From: Hanleya hanleyi
Taxonomy: Eukaryota; Mollusca; Polyplacophora; Lepidopleurida; Hanleyidae
Length of the DNA: 64,000 nucleotides
Direction of reading: 5' to 3'
NCBI GenBank assembly: GCA_036873755.1
Contig: JAVTVY010010452.1
Span: 62,001 to 126,000 of the forward strand
The notes under the pieces are model-generated. The model had not been told where the DNA came from, ran no database searches, and was given only the letters and a program-made list of their open reading frames with translations. Shown here piece by piece: positions 11,387 to 20,455 of the stretch; position 1 is the first letter of the stretch, and the number at the start of each line of letters is the position of its first letter. The position numbers and the translations under genes are program-made.

Positions 11387-13617
11387 AAATAAGTATCATA
11401 AATAATGTTTGAACAATTAATCGGGCTTATCTTACGAAGTGCATCTAACCTGTGCTGCAGATCGAAATGAATTTTCGACAGCTTGTTCAGCTTCGAGTAG
11501 CGGCGACTCACACGTGCTTTGACAGCCCGTCTGTTGGATTCGGATTGTAACCCAAGACTTGTGCCAATTGATTTTCTACATGGAATGCCGTGGAAAATAT
11601 CAGGCGCCTCCTAATAATCGGCAATTCATCGGAACAAATCCTGCATCGAACCAACCCAGCTGGCATGGTTGCCATGCTTTTGCTTTCACCGAAAGTAGGC
11701 GGTGTGCTATTTGTAAGGCGACATCTGGTTGATCTATGCAATCCTTGTGTAGACTTTGATGTTGACTATGCCCGGAAAGTTGGCCAAGTCCGGCAAGGCC
11801 GGGAGTGGAGCGCTAGTGTAAGGACTGGTCTTGCCTAGAGAAGATGACATATACATGCCCTCTCACATCAGAAAAACAGCCATGATGATCTATAACCAGT
11901 AGCGCCTGCTACCGCTAGTTGAACTGAAGGCCCATCATGGATACGTCACTTGGAAGCGGACATGGGATTCCCTTTTGCTCTCGAGGCCCTGGAAAACGCG
12001 GTCAGAATGTGAAAGCATCTGTTTCAGAAGACGTTGCCTCAACAGTACCAGCCTGACCGAAGACGGAAAGAGGAGGGCCAGAGCGAACGGACGGTCGACA
12101 ATACGTCTAATGGACACGGCCGGAGAAGAGTTTGACAAGTGCGATTTTTCAAATGGCGGCTCATTGGACAAGATCGAACCTGGCCGACGATGTGTCTGAT
12201 GCACGGACAACAGACATCATGATGTTATGTAAACACACTCAGAACGACTCCCCCATCCTGGGTACGATGTGATGTCTTCTCCCATTGTCACAGTGTGTAA
12301 CCCATTAAAAGTCGGTGTAACACCATCTGAATGCACTGTGCAGAAAAACGCGGCGCGTATGTTGTACTCGATCTGTACCGAGTTTGATCGACAACGGAAG
12401 CACGTATCTGTATACGAGAGAGATGGAAAATGCATCCGGTATATCTTCTAAAAGAATTAACAAGATTTATATTAAATTATTAGACAAGAACACAATGTAC
12501 AGCATCGTCTTCAGCTGTGACATGCTGAGCTCACTCTGCTCCGTTTACAAGCGGACGATAAAGATTCGCCGACAATCACGCGCACAAAAGCTGCGCGCCG
12601 CGATTTCAACCCCAGTGTAATGAGGGAGAATATTTAGAGATATATTATCTGATTCCATCAGAATGGGTTTGATGGAGTGGATAATAGAAATGGAATACTC
12701 AATATACTTCTTGATGTTGAGCTGATAGGGGCTAGGCACAGGTAATCTTACCCCCCTTGCCATTGCGTTCAGTCGGTCGTTGAGGGCGTTACCGCGTTAC
12801 GACGGCGGTTCCCAAAATTAACCCGCTTAATGATTTTAACCAGCTTAAACAGGTCTAAACCAGTTCCATTGTGTATGTGTCTGGTCCTAGCTTTTTCCTT
12901 CCTATGACAACAATTATCTTCCCTAACGTCACGCCAAGAGCTTCAATATGACCCAAGTATACCGTATCGCATGCGTATATCACCGAACCTACGACGGCGC
13001 TGTGCCCAACCCTTACTTTAGTAGCCTAATGCGGAAAGGGTTTTATCGCCCTTATTCCACTAGAGGCGCCACTTCCTCTAAGTACCAAAAGCCTCCCACA
13101 TTTTCTCCAGGGTCAACATGCCCATCCCTATAGGCTGGTATATAGGGTTGTACTTATCACCCACTCGAGTGTGCATCCGACCGTATCTGCGCTCTTTCCC
13201 TTTCTCCCCGAGCGCGCATGTTCACGATGACATCACAGTCACACAAGGGCCTGGATATTTATGACTATACACAACAAAAGCGTTTCGTAGGGTGTACTCC
13301 AGACTTAACCAGTTCAGCCGCATCCAAAAATGCTCTTTCCTCCACAACTTCTCGACTGCACATTCACACAATGACATCATTGGTCAACATGGACATATAT
13401 TCTTCAAAAACACACATGCGCACCCGAAAATGTCCATTCTCTATTAATCCTCAACTGCACCGCCATGCACCTACCACCAAAACCCCAACAGTCTGCCCTA
13501 TTGCGCATGCCTCGATGACGTCACCGGCTAAATCACAAGACGGCCCTAAGATCACCCCAGTCGTAATCTACAGCGTGAGCTCGATCGATAGAACCCCAGC
13601 TCCTCAAATCGAAGGTC
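11387..13617. other. Intergenic DNA left of the Polinton
   Basis: No gene recognised. It contains a copy of the dispersed repeat (12262-12560). The 136-codon open frame at 13218-13628 has no recognisable motif and runs into the Polinton target site, so I do not call it a gene. Confidence 0.5.
12262..12560 (-). repeat. Dispersed repeat, partner of 838-1135
   Basis: Inverted relative to the 838-1135 copy, with the same landmarks (AAAAGTCGGTGTAA, TGCACTGTGCA, AAGAATTAACAAG, CAGCTGTGACATGCTGA). Both copies are diverged. Confidence 0.55.
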
Positions 13618-13623
13618 CTGGTG
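13618..13623. repeat. Target-site duplication CTGGTG (left)
   Basis: CTGGTG directly precedes the left terminus AGTAGTATATATAACGG. The identical six bases follow the right terminus at 28663-28668. Six-base duplications are the established length for Polinton/Maverick integration. Confidence 0.95.
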
Positions 13624-14332
13624 AGTAGTATATATAACGGATTTCAGCGCAGGTTTTCCAGGGAGGTAACTCTTGGTGCCCTTTTTTCCAGGTTAGAGTA
13701 TAGGGGGCGCCACATCGCCTCTCACCTCTGTGGCGCGCCACCAGCTCAAGGTCACGTGGAGGTCAAAAGTAGTTCCGGCAACCTTTAACCTTTGTATTCT
13801 TCCGCGGTCTGGTGGTGATGCCGTCACTTCCGCGGACAGAAAGTAGTCCCATGTCAACCAAGTGACTTCCAATGTTAATGTATATGGGGAATGCCTAAAA
13901 AGAGTATGGGAATAGACGTTTTGTGACCGGGGTGGGTCCCTAGTGGACCGAATGGGTCGAGTGAGGTGTCAAAGTGAAGCACTCCTCTAGCGCCATTCAG
14001 TCATGGGTGGGTGCATGTAAAATTAGGATTTTTTCCCGAAAATATAAAAAGCGAAACACGGACTTTACCCCTAAAATAGGGGAAAACCCCTATCAACTCT
14101 AGCCAAAAGGGCTAATATCGGTCACCTCCGTGTCTTTTCGGTCAGGTCCGTGACACGTACGTCCGTGCCTTTTCGGTGAGGTCCGTGTGAACATGATAGG
14201 CCATGTACTGACCTGTCTGTGGGGGTTTTCCCGCCAGAATTTCGCTGTCGTCTGCTTGGGGTTGTCACGTGCCGAACACCTGGCTCCCCGAATTGCAACA
14301 TTGTTGCACGTTCGCTACAATGTTGCGGTGAA

Positions 14333-14839
14333 TTACAAGCGTCTAGTCCGTCATTCATAATCCAGCCGTCGTCCATTAGAGAATATCCGCGTCCATAATC
14401 CAAAGACCTATTCCATATTCCATATAACAGTATTAGCACCAAATTCAAAAAGACAATCATAGTATACATAAACATAGGCTTGTTTCCTGCAAGAGAGAAG
14501 CGGTCAACAGTTTTCAATGATGCCGGCAAGACATCATGATGTTCCAAAAATATCAAATCCGTATCGCTGATCAGTATTCTTAATCCATAATATTCGTTGT
14601 AAAGTCGTCATCTAAAGAATAATGTATCTCAGTCACGCTTTGATTGTGACTGTTCATATGAGTACCATGAGGATCTTGAAGTACATGGGTTCATACGGCC
14701 CCTAGCCCCGGGTTAAGCGGAATTAGACACAAGTTACGAAACGTAGCGCCATAGATCTTGCACGCTACGTTCGTATTTTGCTATCAGCATGCGATATATA
14801 TCGCCAAATTTGAGAAACTTTGAGTGGAGGCGCTTGGTC
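14333..14839 (-). mobile_element. PLE family A terminal copy inserted in the left TIR
   Basis: 507 bp in minus orientation, from codons near the end of the RT gene (ACCAAGCGCCTCC) to the 3' terminus. The right TIR at about 27945-27955 gives the empty site: GTTGCGGTGAA followed by CACCTGGTCTGGCG. The insertion therefore post-dates the Polinton and removed a few target bases. Its 5' boundary is almost the same as that of the copy at 45590-45966, so both may be solo terminal repeats rather than random truncations. It contains a structured RNA motif at 14624-14730. Confidence 0.9.
14624..14730 (-). ncRNA. Structured RNA motif, family A copy
   Basis: Minus-strand copy nearly identical to 47156-47263: P1, the conserved CCGCTTAACCCGGGGCTAGG core, stem A, GAACA and stem B with an AATCAAAGC loop. 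Confidence 0.55.
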
Positions 14840-15069
14840 TGGCGTCTGCGTGAGTGAGTTCACGTGCCGAACATCTGGCTCCCCGAATTGCAACAATGTT
14901 GCACGTTCGCTACAATGTTGCGGCGACCGTGAACACCTGGTCTGGCGTCTGCGTGAGTGAGCTCACGTGCCGAACACCTGGCTCCCCGAGATCAAGGCAT
15001 GTCCAGACTTGTTCTGGGTTGTACAGTTCTGCCATGCAGAGAACGGGTACTAGGAATATATATTAAATC

Positions 15070-16135
15070 TATAGAGAAAGTGTATGGAAATAGACGTTTT
15101 GGGGTCTAGGTGGGCCACTAGTGGGTCGATGGAGTCGTATGAGGTATCAATGTGAAGCATTCGTGAAGGCGCATCCGACGGGCTGGGTGTGGGGTTGAAA
15201 TATCGTCATTCTGCGCATGCGCGGTAGACAAAGGGTATGGAAATAGCCGTTTTGAGGTCTAGGTGGGCCACTAATGGACCGATGGGGTCGAGTGAGGTAT
15301 CAATGTGAAGCCTATGTGAGGAGGCATCCCACTGGGTGGATGTGGGGTCGCAATATCGTCATTTTCCGCATGCGCAATATACAAAGGGTATGAAAATAAA
15401 CGTTTTGGGATCTAGGTGAGCCACTAATGAGCCGATGGTGTTGAGTGAGGTATCAATGTGAAGCCTATGTGAGGGGGCATCCGATTGGACTAGTGTCTCG
15501 GCCGTTGTCAACATTCTGCGCATGCGCACACAGGGAATTCTGGGAAAAGGGTGTGGAAATAGACGTTTTAGGGTTTGGGTGAGCCCCTGATGATCCTATG
15601 GTGTCGTATGAGGTCTTAATTTGAAGCTGTCGGGAGGGAGCATCCGCCTGGGCTACTGTGTCGTTCGTTGTCAATAGTCTGCGCATGCGCAGTCTGGCCG
15701 TAATATAGAAATAGACGTGTTGGGGTTTAGGTGGGCCACTAGTGGGCCGATTGGATCGAGTGAGGTATCAATGTAAAGCATACCTGAGGGAGTATCCATC
15801 GGGCTGGGTGTGACGTGGAACAGACGTCATTCTGCGCATGCGCAGTAGAGAAAGTGTATGGAAATAGACGTTCTGGGGCCTAGGCGAGCCACTAATGGGC
15901 CGATGGAGTCGAGTGCGGTATCCATGTAAAGCATATGTGAGGAAGCAGCCGCCTGGAGTAGTGTCTCGGCCGTTGTCCACATTCTGCGCATGCGCAGACA
16001 GGGAATTGTGGGAAACGGGTGTGGAAATAGACATTTTTGCGGTCTAGATGGGCCACGAATGGTCCGATGGAGTCGAGTGAGGTATCAAAGTGAAGCATTC
16101 GTGAAGGGGCATCCAGTCATGGATGGGTGCATGTA
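15070..16135 (+). repeat. TIR satellite with NRF1-type palindromes (left, ~7 units)
   Basis: Units of about 150-170 bp repeat the phrase GGAAATAGACGTTTTGGGG, then GTGGGCCACTAATGG, GAGTGAGGTATCAATGTGAA and a core CTGCGCATGCGCAG. Palindromic cores occur near 15191, 15363, 15512, 15678, 15832 and 15983. TGCGCATGCGCA is the established consensus for the NRF1 (NRF-1/Ewg family) transcription factor. The open frames called here are repeat by-products. Confidence 0.85.
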
Positions 16136-16751
16136 AAATTAGGGGTATGACGTCACTTCCGGTTTGGGTGAATGGGGCGTGACCTTGCAACATGATAGGA
16201 CATGTACTGACCTGTCTGTGGTGGTTTTCCCGGCAGAATTTCGCTCACGTCTGCGCCTGCATCCGGGTATGCATGAGGGTCTGTGTGAATGGGGTGTGAC
16301 CTGGGAACATGATAGGAGTGCATGTACTGACCTGTCTGTGGGGGTTTTCCCGGCCCGGCCCGGCCCGGCCCGACCCGCCCCGGCCGCAGCGCGCGCGGGT
16401 TATCCGGAAGTGCGCGACATCACCGGAAGTGCGCGGATGAATGTCGGGTCAAAAGGTCAAAGGTCACATTCAGGTCAATAGGTCAAAGGTCTCCCTTTCG
16501 GCAAGGTTCGGCAACAATGTTGCGGCATCGATATACAGAGCTTGAACCCCAAAAGGGGATTGTACATTAACCTGGGAAGGATGGGCAGTTCCATTTGGAC
16601 CAATCAGCAGTCGAGAAAATGAGCCAATGAGTGATCGATAAAAGAACCAATGGACGGGTACTAGAATTTCGCTCACGTCTGCGCCTACATCCGGGTACTA
16701 GGATGCTTTCGCCGACGCCCGCGCCTACATCCGGGTATTTATATGTAGGTG

Positions 16752-16758
16752 TATAAAA
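16752..16758 (+). promoter_or_regulatory. TATA box at the inner edge of the left TIR
   Basis: TATAAAA sits in GTATAAAAGTGGGAATTTTT, 14 bp inside the TIR boundary and pointing inward. The same 20-bp phrase occurs on the minus strand at 51822-51841 in front of the PolB-N gene of the second element. Here it leads instead to a leader of GCCTGAGCCT-like repeats and a 17-codon ORF. Confidence 0.7.
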
Positions 16759-16903
16759 GTGGGAATTTTTAGGGCATGGCTGCATTCATTGGCCTGCTTG
16801 ACCTGACCAGTCCGAGCCTACCTGACCAGCCTGGGCCTATCTCTCGAGAGGAGCTACTTGCCTGAGCCTCACCAGCCTGAGCCTGTCTCACCGGAGCTAT
16901 ACC

Positions 16904-16957
16904 ATGAAACGTGGAGAAGATTTTCCAGGGGATCCAGGAGCGCCTCCGGCGCTGTAA
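16904..16957 (+). CDS. 17-codon ORF after the left TIR promoter
   Basis: The first ATG after a ~145-nt leader downstream of the TATA box opens a frame of 17 codons (MKRGEDFPGDPGAPPAL) ending in TAA. The composition (basic start, then Gly/Pro/Asp) is not random-looking, but nothing downstream continues it. It could be a real micropeptide, the remnant of a larger gene lost with PolB, or a non-functional upstream ORF. Confidence 0.25.
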   Translation: MKRGEDFPGDPGAPPAL

Positions 16958-17060
16958 TCTTTGTTGTTGTTGCTCTCTTTTTGCACTAACCCATCAGAAT
17001 AGTACGTATCACGGACTACACCCGTAGAGCTACGTAGAGGCGCGCATGTGTGACATGGTC

Positions 17061-17067
17061 TATAAAA
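17061..17067 (+). promoter_or_regulatory. TATA box of gene X
   Basis: TATAAAA lies 53 bp upstream of the ATG at 17114, a spacing like that of the other promoters in this element (about 40-56 bp). Confidence 0.6.
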
Positions 17068-17184
17068 CACGTCCCACTGGATCCCACACCTTCATTTCTA
17101 CGGTTTCAGAGCCATGACGGAAATCCAGCCCTATGCGACTCGCATTTTACAGCATGCCACGGTGGTTAATTCACTCACGGGTTA

Positions 17185-17521
17185 CTATGGTGTTCTATTT
17201 GTGCCAAGTTTCCGTCGCCTTTTCAAAACGCGACGTCGCCTTTTGAAACGCGACGTCGTGTTTCGAAACGCGACGTCGCGTTTTTAAAACACGACGTCGC
17301 CTTTTGGAAAACACGACGTCGCCTTTTAAAACGCGACGTCGCGTTTCTTTCCTACGTTTTTGCATTGTAAAACTCGACACAACGGAACTCGACGTCGCGT
17401 TTTCAAAAGGCGACGTCGTGTTTCACCCACGTCTTGTTTGGCAATGTTAAAAGATAGGAAAGAAACGCGACGTCGCGTTTTTAAAAGGCGACGGAAACTT
17501 GGCACAAATAGAACACCATAG
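17185..17521. mobile_element. Foldback MITE built of CGACGTCG palindromes
   Basis: It begins CTATGGTGTTCTATTTGTGC and ends in the exact reverse complement, flanked by GTTA on both sides (17181-17184 and 17522-17525). The interior is a series of AAACGCGACGTCGCGTTT-type palindromic units, so the whole 337 bp can fold on itself. Removing it with one GTTA keeps the reading frame of gene X, which supports a real insertion. Confidence 0.85.
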
Positions 17522-17748
17522 GTTACCGAGCAGTGGTTCGGTCCATGTTTGCAGATGGCGACGACAACGAGGGGCGACGCCAGATCCTGAAAGTGTTCAC
17601 AGAAGCGGTCCTCGACAGAGTGCACACGATGGAGAGGTGTGCTATCACCCACCACTACTGGACTATGACAGCCATCCTTGATGCCCGGATTATGGATCAC
17701 GAGCGCTCACGCCGGAACCAGCGACGGCTCGTTGGCCTAGTAATGGTC

Positions 17749-18053
17749 AGCGTGGCTGAGGTACATCATTTTTAGATGACGACTCTATAACGAATATTAT
17801 GGATTACGAATACTGATCAGCGATACGGATTTGATATTTTGGAACATCATGATGTCTTGCCGGCATCATTGAAAATTGTTGACCGCTTCTCTCTTGCAGG
17901 AAACAAGCCTATGTTTATGTATACTTTGTCTTTTTGAATTTGGTGCTAATACTGTTATATGGAAATGGAATAGGTCTTTGGATTATGGACGCGGATATTC
18001 TCTAATGGACGACGGCTGGATTATGAATGACGGACTAGACGCTTGTAATTTGC
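17749..18053 (+). mobile_element. PLE family A 3'-end fragment
   Basis: It runs from AGCGTGGCTGAGGTACATC to GGACTAGACGCTTGTAAT, with small deletions relative to other copies. The 5' end lies in the stem B loop or 3' strand of the structured motif. It interrupts gene X and lies just upstream of the first PC4-like gene's promoter. Confidence 0.85.
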
Positions 18054-18140
18054 CCTATTGACCCCGACGCTGTGGCAATGACAGCGACAGAAAAAGAACG
18101 GCTCTTCAGAGCCTCCACAGATGCGCGTGTGTGCAACCGA

Positions 18141-18146
18141 TATATA
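18141..18146 (+). promoter_or_regulatory. TATA box of the first PC4-like gene
   Basis: TATATA in CGATATATACGAGGGTCAGT, 56 bp upstream of the ATG at 18197. The promoter and leader (TACGAG, CAGTCA, CATTCAC) are repeated in front of the second paralogue at 18732, so promoter and gene were duplicated together. Confidence 0.6.
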
Positions 18147-18196
18147 CGAGGGTCAGTCAGAGTGTGTGTCATTCACCGTTCGTCATTGGGTCAAGC

Positions 18197-18736
18197 ATGT
18201 CACCAGTCCTACGAGCCATCCTTCCCCTTACACCCCGGGTGGGGTTACACGTCTATGAAGATAAAGTCACCCTCGTGGAAGACCGTGGAGATGTTTGCTG
18301 GTCGCCCGCTGAGACCGTATCTAATACGGTTACCCTACACCGTGACGGCTGGACCAAATTTAAACGGGTGTTGAGCGATGAGCTCGACGGACACCTCATC
18401 CACATAGACAATGACATCTACGTACACCGTGGACCCTTCTTCCCACGCCTGGGCCGTTACCAAGACCCTACGCGAGGCTTCACCCTAGACCCCGATTTGT
18501 GGACAGCCTTCGAGAAAGTGGTGCCTATTGTGGACCAGCTGTTTACACCGGACGAGCGGCCAGCTGTTCAGTTGGAGTGGGCTCGTGCCCTGAGTGAAGC
18601 GACGGCAGAACCCAATGAACAAATGTCTAGCAATGAAGCGGAGGCAGACGATGATGCCATTGATTATACGGCTAGACTCAGTCAGCCCAGTGACATGATC
18701 ATCCGATCCTTTGATCTCACGTGGTTGTCCCTATAA
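18197..18736 (+). CDS. Duplicated-module PC4-like protein, copy 1
   Basis: 179 residues, starting at the first ATG after the TATA box. Residues about 16-61 and 66-115 look like two repeats of one module: a beta hairpin (HVYEDKVTLV; LIHIDNDIYVHRG), then a hydrophobic strand and a W-containing helix (LHRDGWTKFKRVL; LDPDLWTAFEKVVPIVDQL). The second resembles the SLxPxxW..L...I..ID end of the PC4/SUB1 ssDNA-binding domain. PC4 works as a dimer, so two modules in one chain could mimic it. The C-terminal ~60 residues are acidic. A role in ssDNA binding or transcription is inferred and would suit an element whose genome is copied by strand displacement. The frame is open. Its TAA lies inside the next gene's TATA box. 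Confidence 0.6.
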   Translation: MSPVLRAILPLTPRVGLHVYEDKVTLVEDRGDVCWSPAETVSNTVTLHRDGWTKFKRVLSDELDGHLIHIDNDIYVHRGPFFPRLGRYQDPTRGFTLDPDLWTAFEKVVPIVDQLFTPDERPAVQLEWARALSEATAEPNEQMSSNEAEADDDAIDYTARLSQPSDMIIRSFDLTWLSL

Positions 18737-18738
18737 AT
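18732..18738 (+). promoter_or_regulatory. TATA box overlapping the stop codon of the upstream gene
   Basis: In CCTATAAATACGAGAGACAG the TAA stop of the upstream gene (18734-18736) is part of TATAAAT. This is compact, virus-like packing. Confidence 0.6.
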
Positions 18739-18765
18739 ACGAGAGACAGTCAAATCTTGTACCAT

Positions 18766-19251
18766 TCACGTACTGAGCATATAATACGGGCGTATCTCAG
18801 CTTGACCCCCGAGGTCTTCCTGCACGTTTATGCGGATAAGGTCGATATCATGCAGGAGGTGGGAGACATCTGTGATGCGGACCCTACACAACCGTGCCCG
18901 GCTCACATTCGTCTGTCCCGAGAGGGCTGGACCAAATTCAAACGGGTTTTGTCTGGTGAACTGGACGGCGACCTCATCCACTTGTGTCACGATGTGTACA
19001 TCCGACGCGGCCCCTTCTTTGCTCAATTGGCTCGGCTAGATGGGGGTACAGTCCATTTTACCCTTCACCCTGATCTATGGTCTGCATTGGAAGATGCCGT
19101 GGTAGATGTGGATCAAGTGCTTACGGAGGAAGATCGGTCATCAGACGAGTTGGACTGGTCATTTACCATGGACAATGTGCTGGCAGAAGCCAACGAAGAA
19201 AATCAGAAAGAAACTCCGGCCCAAGATATACCCGTTATAAATAAACGATAG
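18766..19251 (+). CDS. Duplicated-module PC4-like protein, copy 2
   Basis: A tandem paralogue of the preceding gene. The two modules align over their whole length (GWTKFKRVLSGELDGDLIHL, VYIRRGPFF, LHPDLWSALEDAVVDVDQVL), and it also has an acidic tail. The frame is open from about 18721 to the TAG at 19249-19251. No ATG occurs at the position matching the copy 1 start. The first in-frame ATG (18850) would remove the first beta hairpin, so the start has probably been lost or is non-AUG. Function as for copy 1, by inference. The stop codon lies a few bases after the next gene's TATA box. Confidence 0.5.
   Translation, partial: SRTEHIIRAYLSLTPEVFLHVYADKVDIMQEVGDICDADPTQPCPAHIRLSREGWTKFKRVLSGELDGDLIHLCHDVYIRRGPFFAQLARLDGGTVHFTLHPDLWSALEDAVVDVDQVLTEEDRSSDELDWSFTMDNVLAEANEENQKETPAQDIPVINKR
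19236..19243 (+). promoter_or_regulatory. TATA box of the integrase gene
   Basis: TATAAATA within the last codons of the upstream gene, 43 bp before the integrase ATG at 19279. Confidence 0.6.
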
Positions 19252-19278
19252 AGCCAGGGTCCATCATCATTTGTCACC

Positions 19279-20338
19279 ATGAAGAGCTGGGAGAAGGTGT
19301 TGGATAACTTATACTACAGTCCCGACAGTCCGGCGGCCTATAGTGCATTGACGGCTCTCTATCGAGCGGCCAAACCCCAGGGAATACAACATGCTCAAGT
19401 CCGAGATTGGTTAAGAAAACAAGACACCTATACCTTACATCGAGCTGCCCGTCGCCATTTTCTACGGAACCGGGTCATCGTGGGAGGACTAGATGCCCAA
19501 TGGCAAGCGGATTTGGTCGATATGAGCGCCTTTGCCAAACACAACGATGGGAATCGGTATATCTTGACGTGCATCGATATCCTGTCGAAGTATGCGTGGG
19601 TGGTACCCATCCGGACGAAAACAGGGGCGAATCTCATAGCGGCGTTCAAGGACATCTTCAAGACCGGGCGCAAACCCATGTATTTGCAAACCGACGAAGG
19701 CACGGAATTCCTCAACAGACCGTTCCAACAGTTTCTGAAAGCCCAGAAGGTGTTTTTCTTCCATACGTACAACGAGACCAAGGCTTCCGTGGTGGAAAGG
19801 TTCAACAGGACATTCAAAGGCCGCATGTATAAATATTTCACCTATAAGAATACAAGGCGGTACATCGATGTTCTCCCGAAACTTGTGAGTGGTTACAATC
19901 GAGCCTATCACCGGAGTATAGAGAGAGCCCCCATTACCGTGACCCAACGCAATGAAGCCCAAGTCCGCCGTGTCTTGTACCCCAGGCAATCGCAGCGAAC
20001 GACGAAGGAGGTGTACAAGGTCGGGGACCCTGTACGGAGGTCAATTTGAGAAAAGTTACTTGCCCAACTGGAGCGATGAGCACTTCCTGATTAAACGGCG
20101 CCTACCCCGACAGCAGCGAGTCTATGAACTGGAAGATCTTCAAGGGGAACCGTTGCTAGGGACGTTTTACGAGACGGAATTACAGCCTGTCGTAAAAACA
20201 CAACAAGACTATTACACGGTGGAGCAGATTTTGAAAACGGAACGTCGGCGTGGTAAACTGTTTCATTTCGTCAAATGGCAAGGCTGGCCCAGTTCCTTCA
20301 ATTCCTGGGTGGCGGCCAACCAGGTGAAACGACTATAA
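19279..20338 (+). pseudogene. Polinton integrase (rve + chromodomain), one frameshift
   Basis: Inserts element DNA into the host chromosome with a 6-bp staggered cut. Residues 1-65 form the helical N-terminal part. The RNase-H-like core has the acidic triad D78 (QADLVDM), D139 (QTDEGTEF) and E173 (VVERFNRTF), a D-x33-E spacing. A frameshift near 20030-20050 moves the C-terminal part to the +1-type frame. That part contains the SH3-like region (FEKSYLPNW) and a chromodomain ending VKWQGWPSSFNSWV, a known feature of Polinton and chromovirus integrases for chromatin targeting. The catalytic core is open, but a full-length protein needs the frame restored, so this copy is probably inactive unless the shift is an assembly error. 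Confidence 0.93.
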
Positions 20339-20389
20339 TTACAAGCGTCTAGTCCGTCATTCATAATCCAGCCGTCGTCCATTAGAGAA
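20338..20389 (-). mobile_element. 52-bp PLE 3'-end scrap at a gene junction
   Basis: It contains only the terminal 52 bp of PLE family A (CGCTTGTAAT end to CATTAGAGAA), starting on the last base of the integrase stop codon. The preceding CTATAA equals the stop-in-TATA arrangement seen at 18732, so this insertion may have split the promoter of the following gene. Confidence 0.85.
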
Positions 20390-20455
20390 CGGTGTAAATC
20401 GATAAAGCCAGACACCACTACCGTCATCCTTCATTCCACGTTCGACCACGGTGCT

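Larger units (their letters stand above)
13624..16738 (+). repeat. Left terminal inverted repeat
   Basis: Matches the reverse complement of 26379-28662 almost base for base in the outer 700 bp and in the inner GGGTACTAGGATGC block. It is longer than the right arm because it contains a 507-bp PLE insertion (14333-14839) and more copies of a ~150-165-bp internal satellite. A TATA-like TATAAAAAG block with hairpins (CCCCTA/TAGGGG; AGCCAAAAGGGCT) lies at 14041-14120. Confidence 0.93.
17114..18128 (+). pseudogene. Unrecognised Polinton gene X, broken by two insertions
   Basis: An ATG behind a good TATA box starts a coding-like frame of 23-24 codons, interrupted at 17185 by a 337-bp foldback element. 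Directly after that element's duplicated GTTA, a frame continues in phase at 17524-17745 with a helical-looking, Arg/Glu-rich product (VFTEAVLDRVHTMERC). It is interrupted again at 17749 by a PLE fragment. A coding-like stretch resumes at about 18056-18128. I do not recognise the family. No zinc finger, transmembrane segment or catalytic motif is visible. Its position next to the TIR promoter side suggests an early or regulatory gene, but this is inference. Confidence 0.45.

Noticed and set aside
13218..13628. 136-codon ORF left of the Polinton
   Set aside because: No motif, compositionally plain, and runs across the Polinton integration site.
15465..16098. Small ORFs in the TIR satellites, both arms
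   Set aside because: They repeat with the satellite units and appear on both strands.
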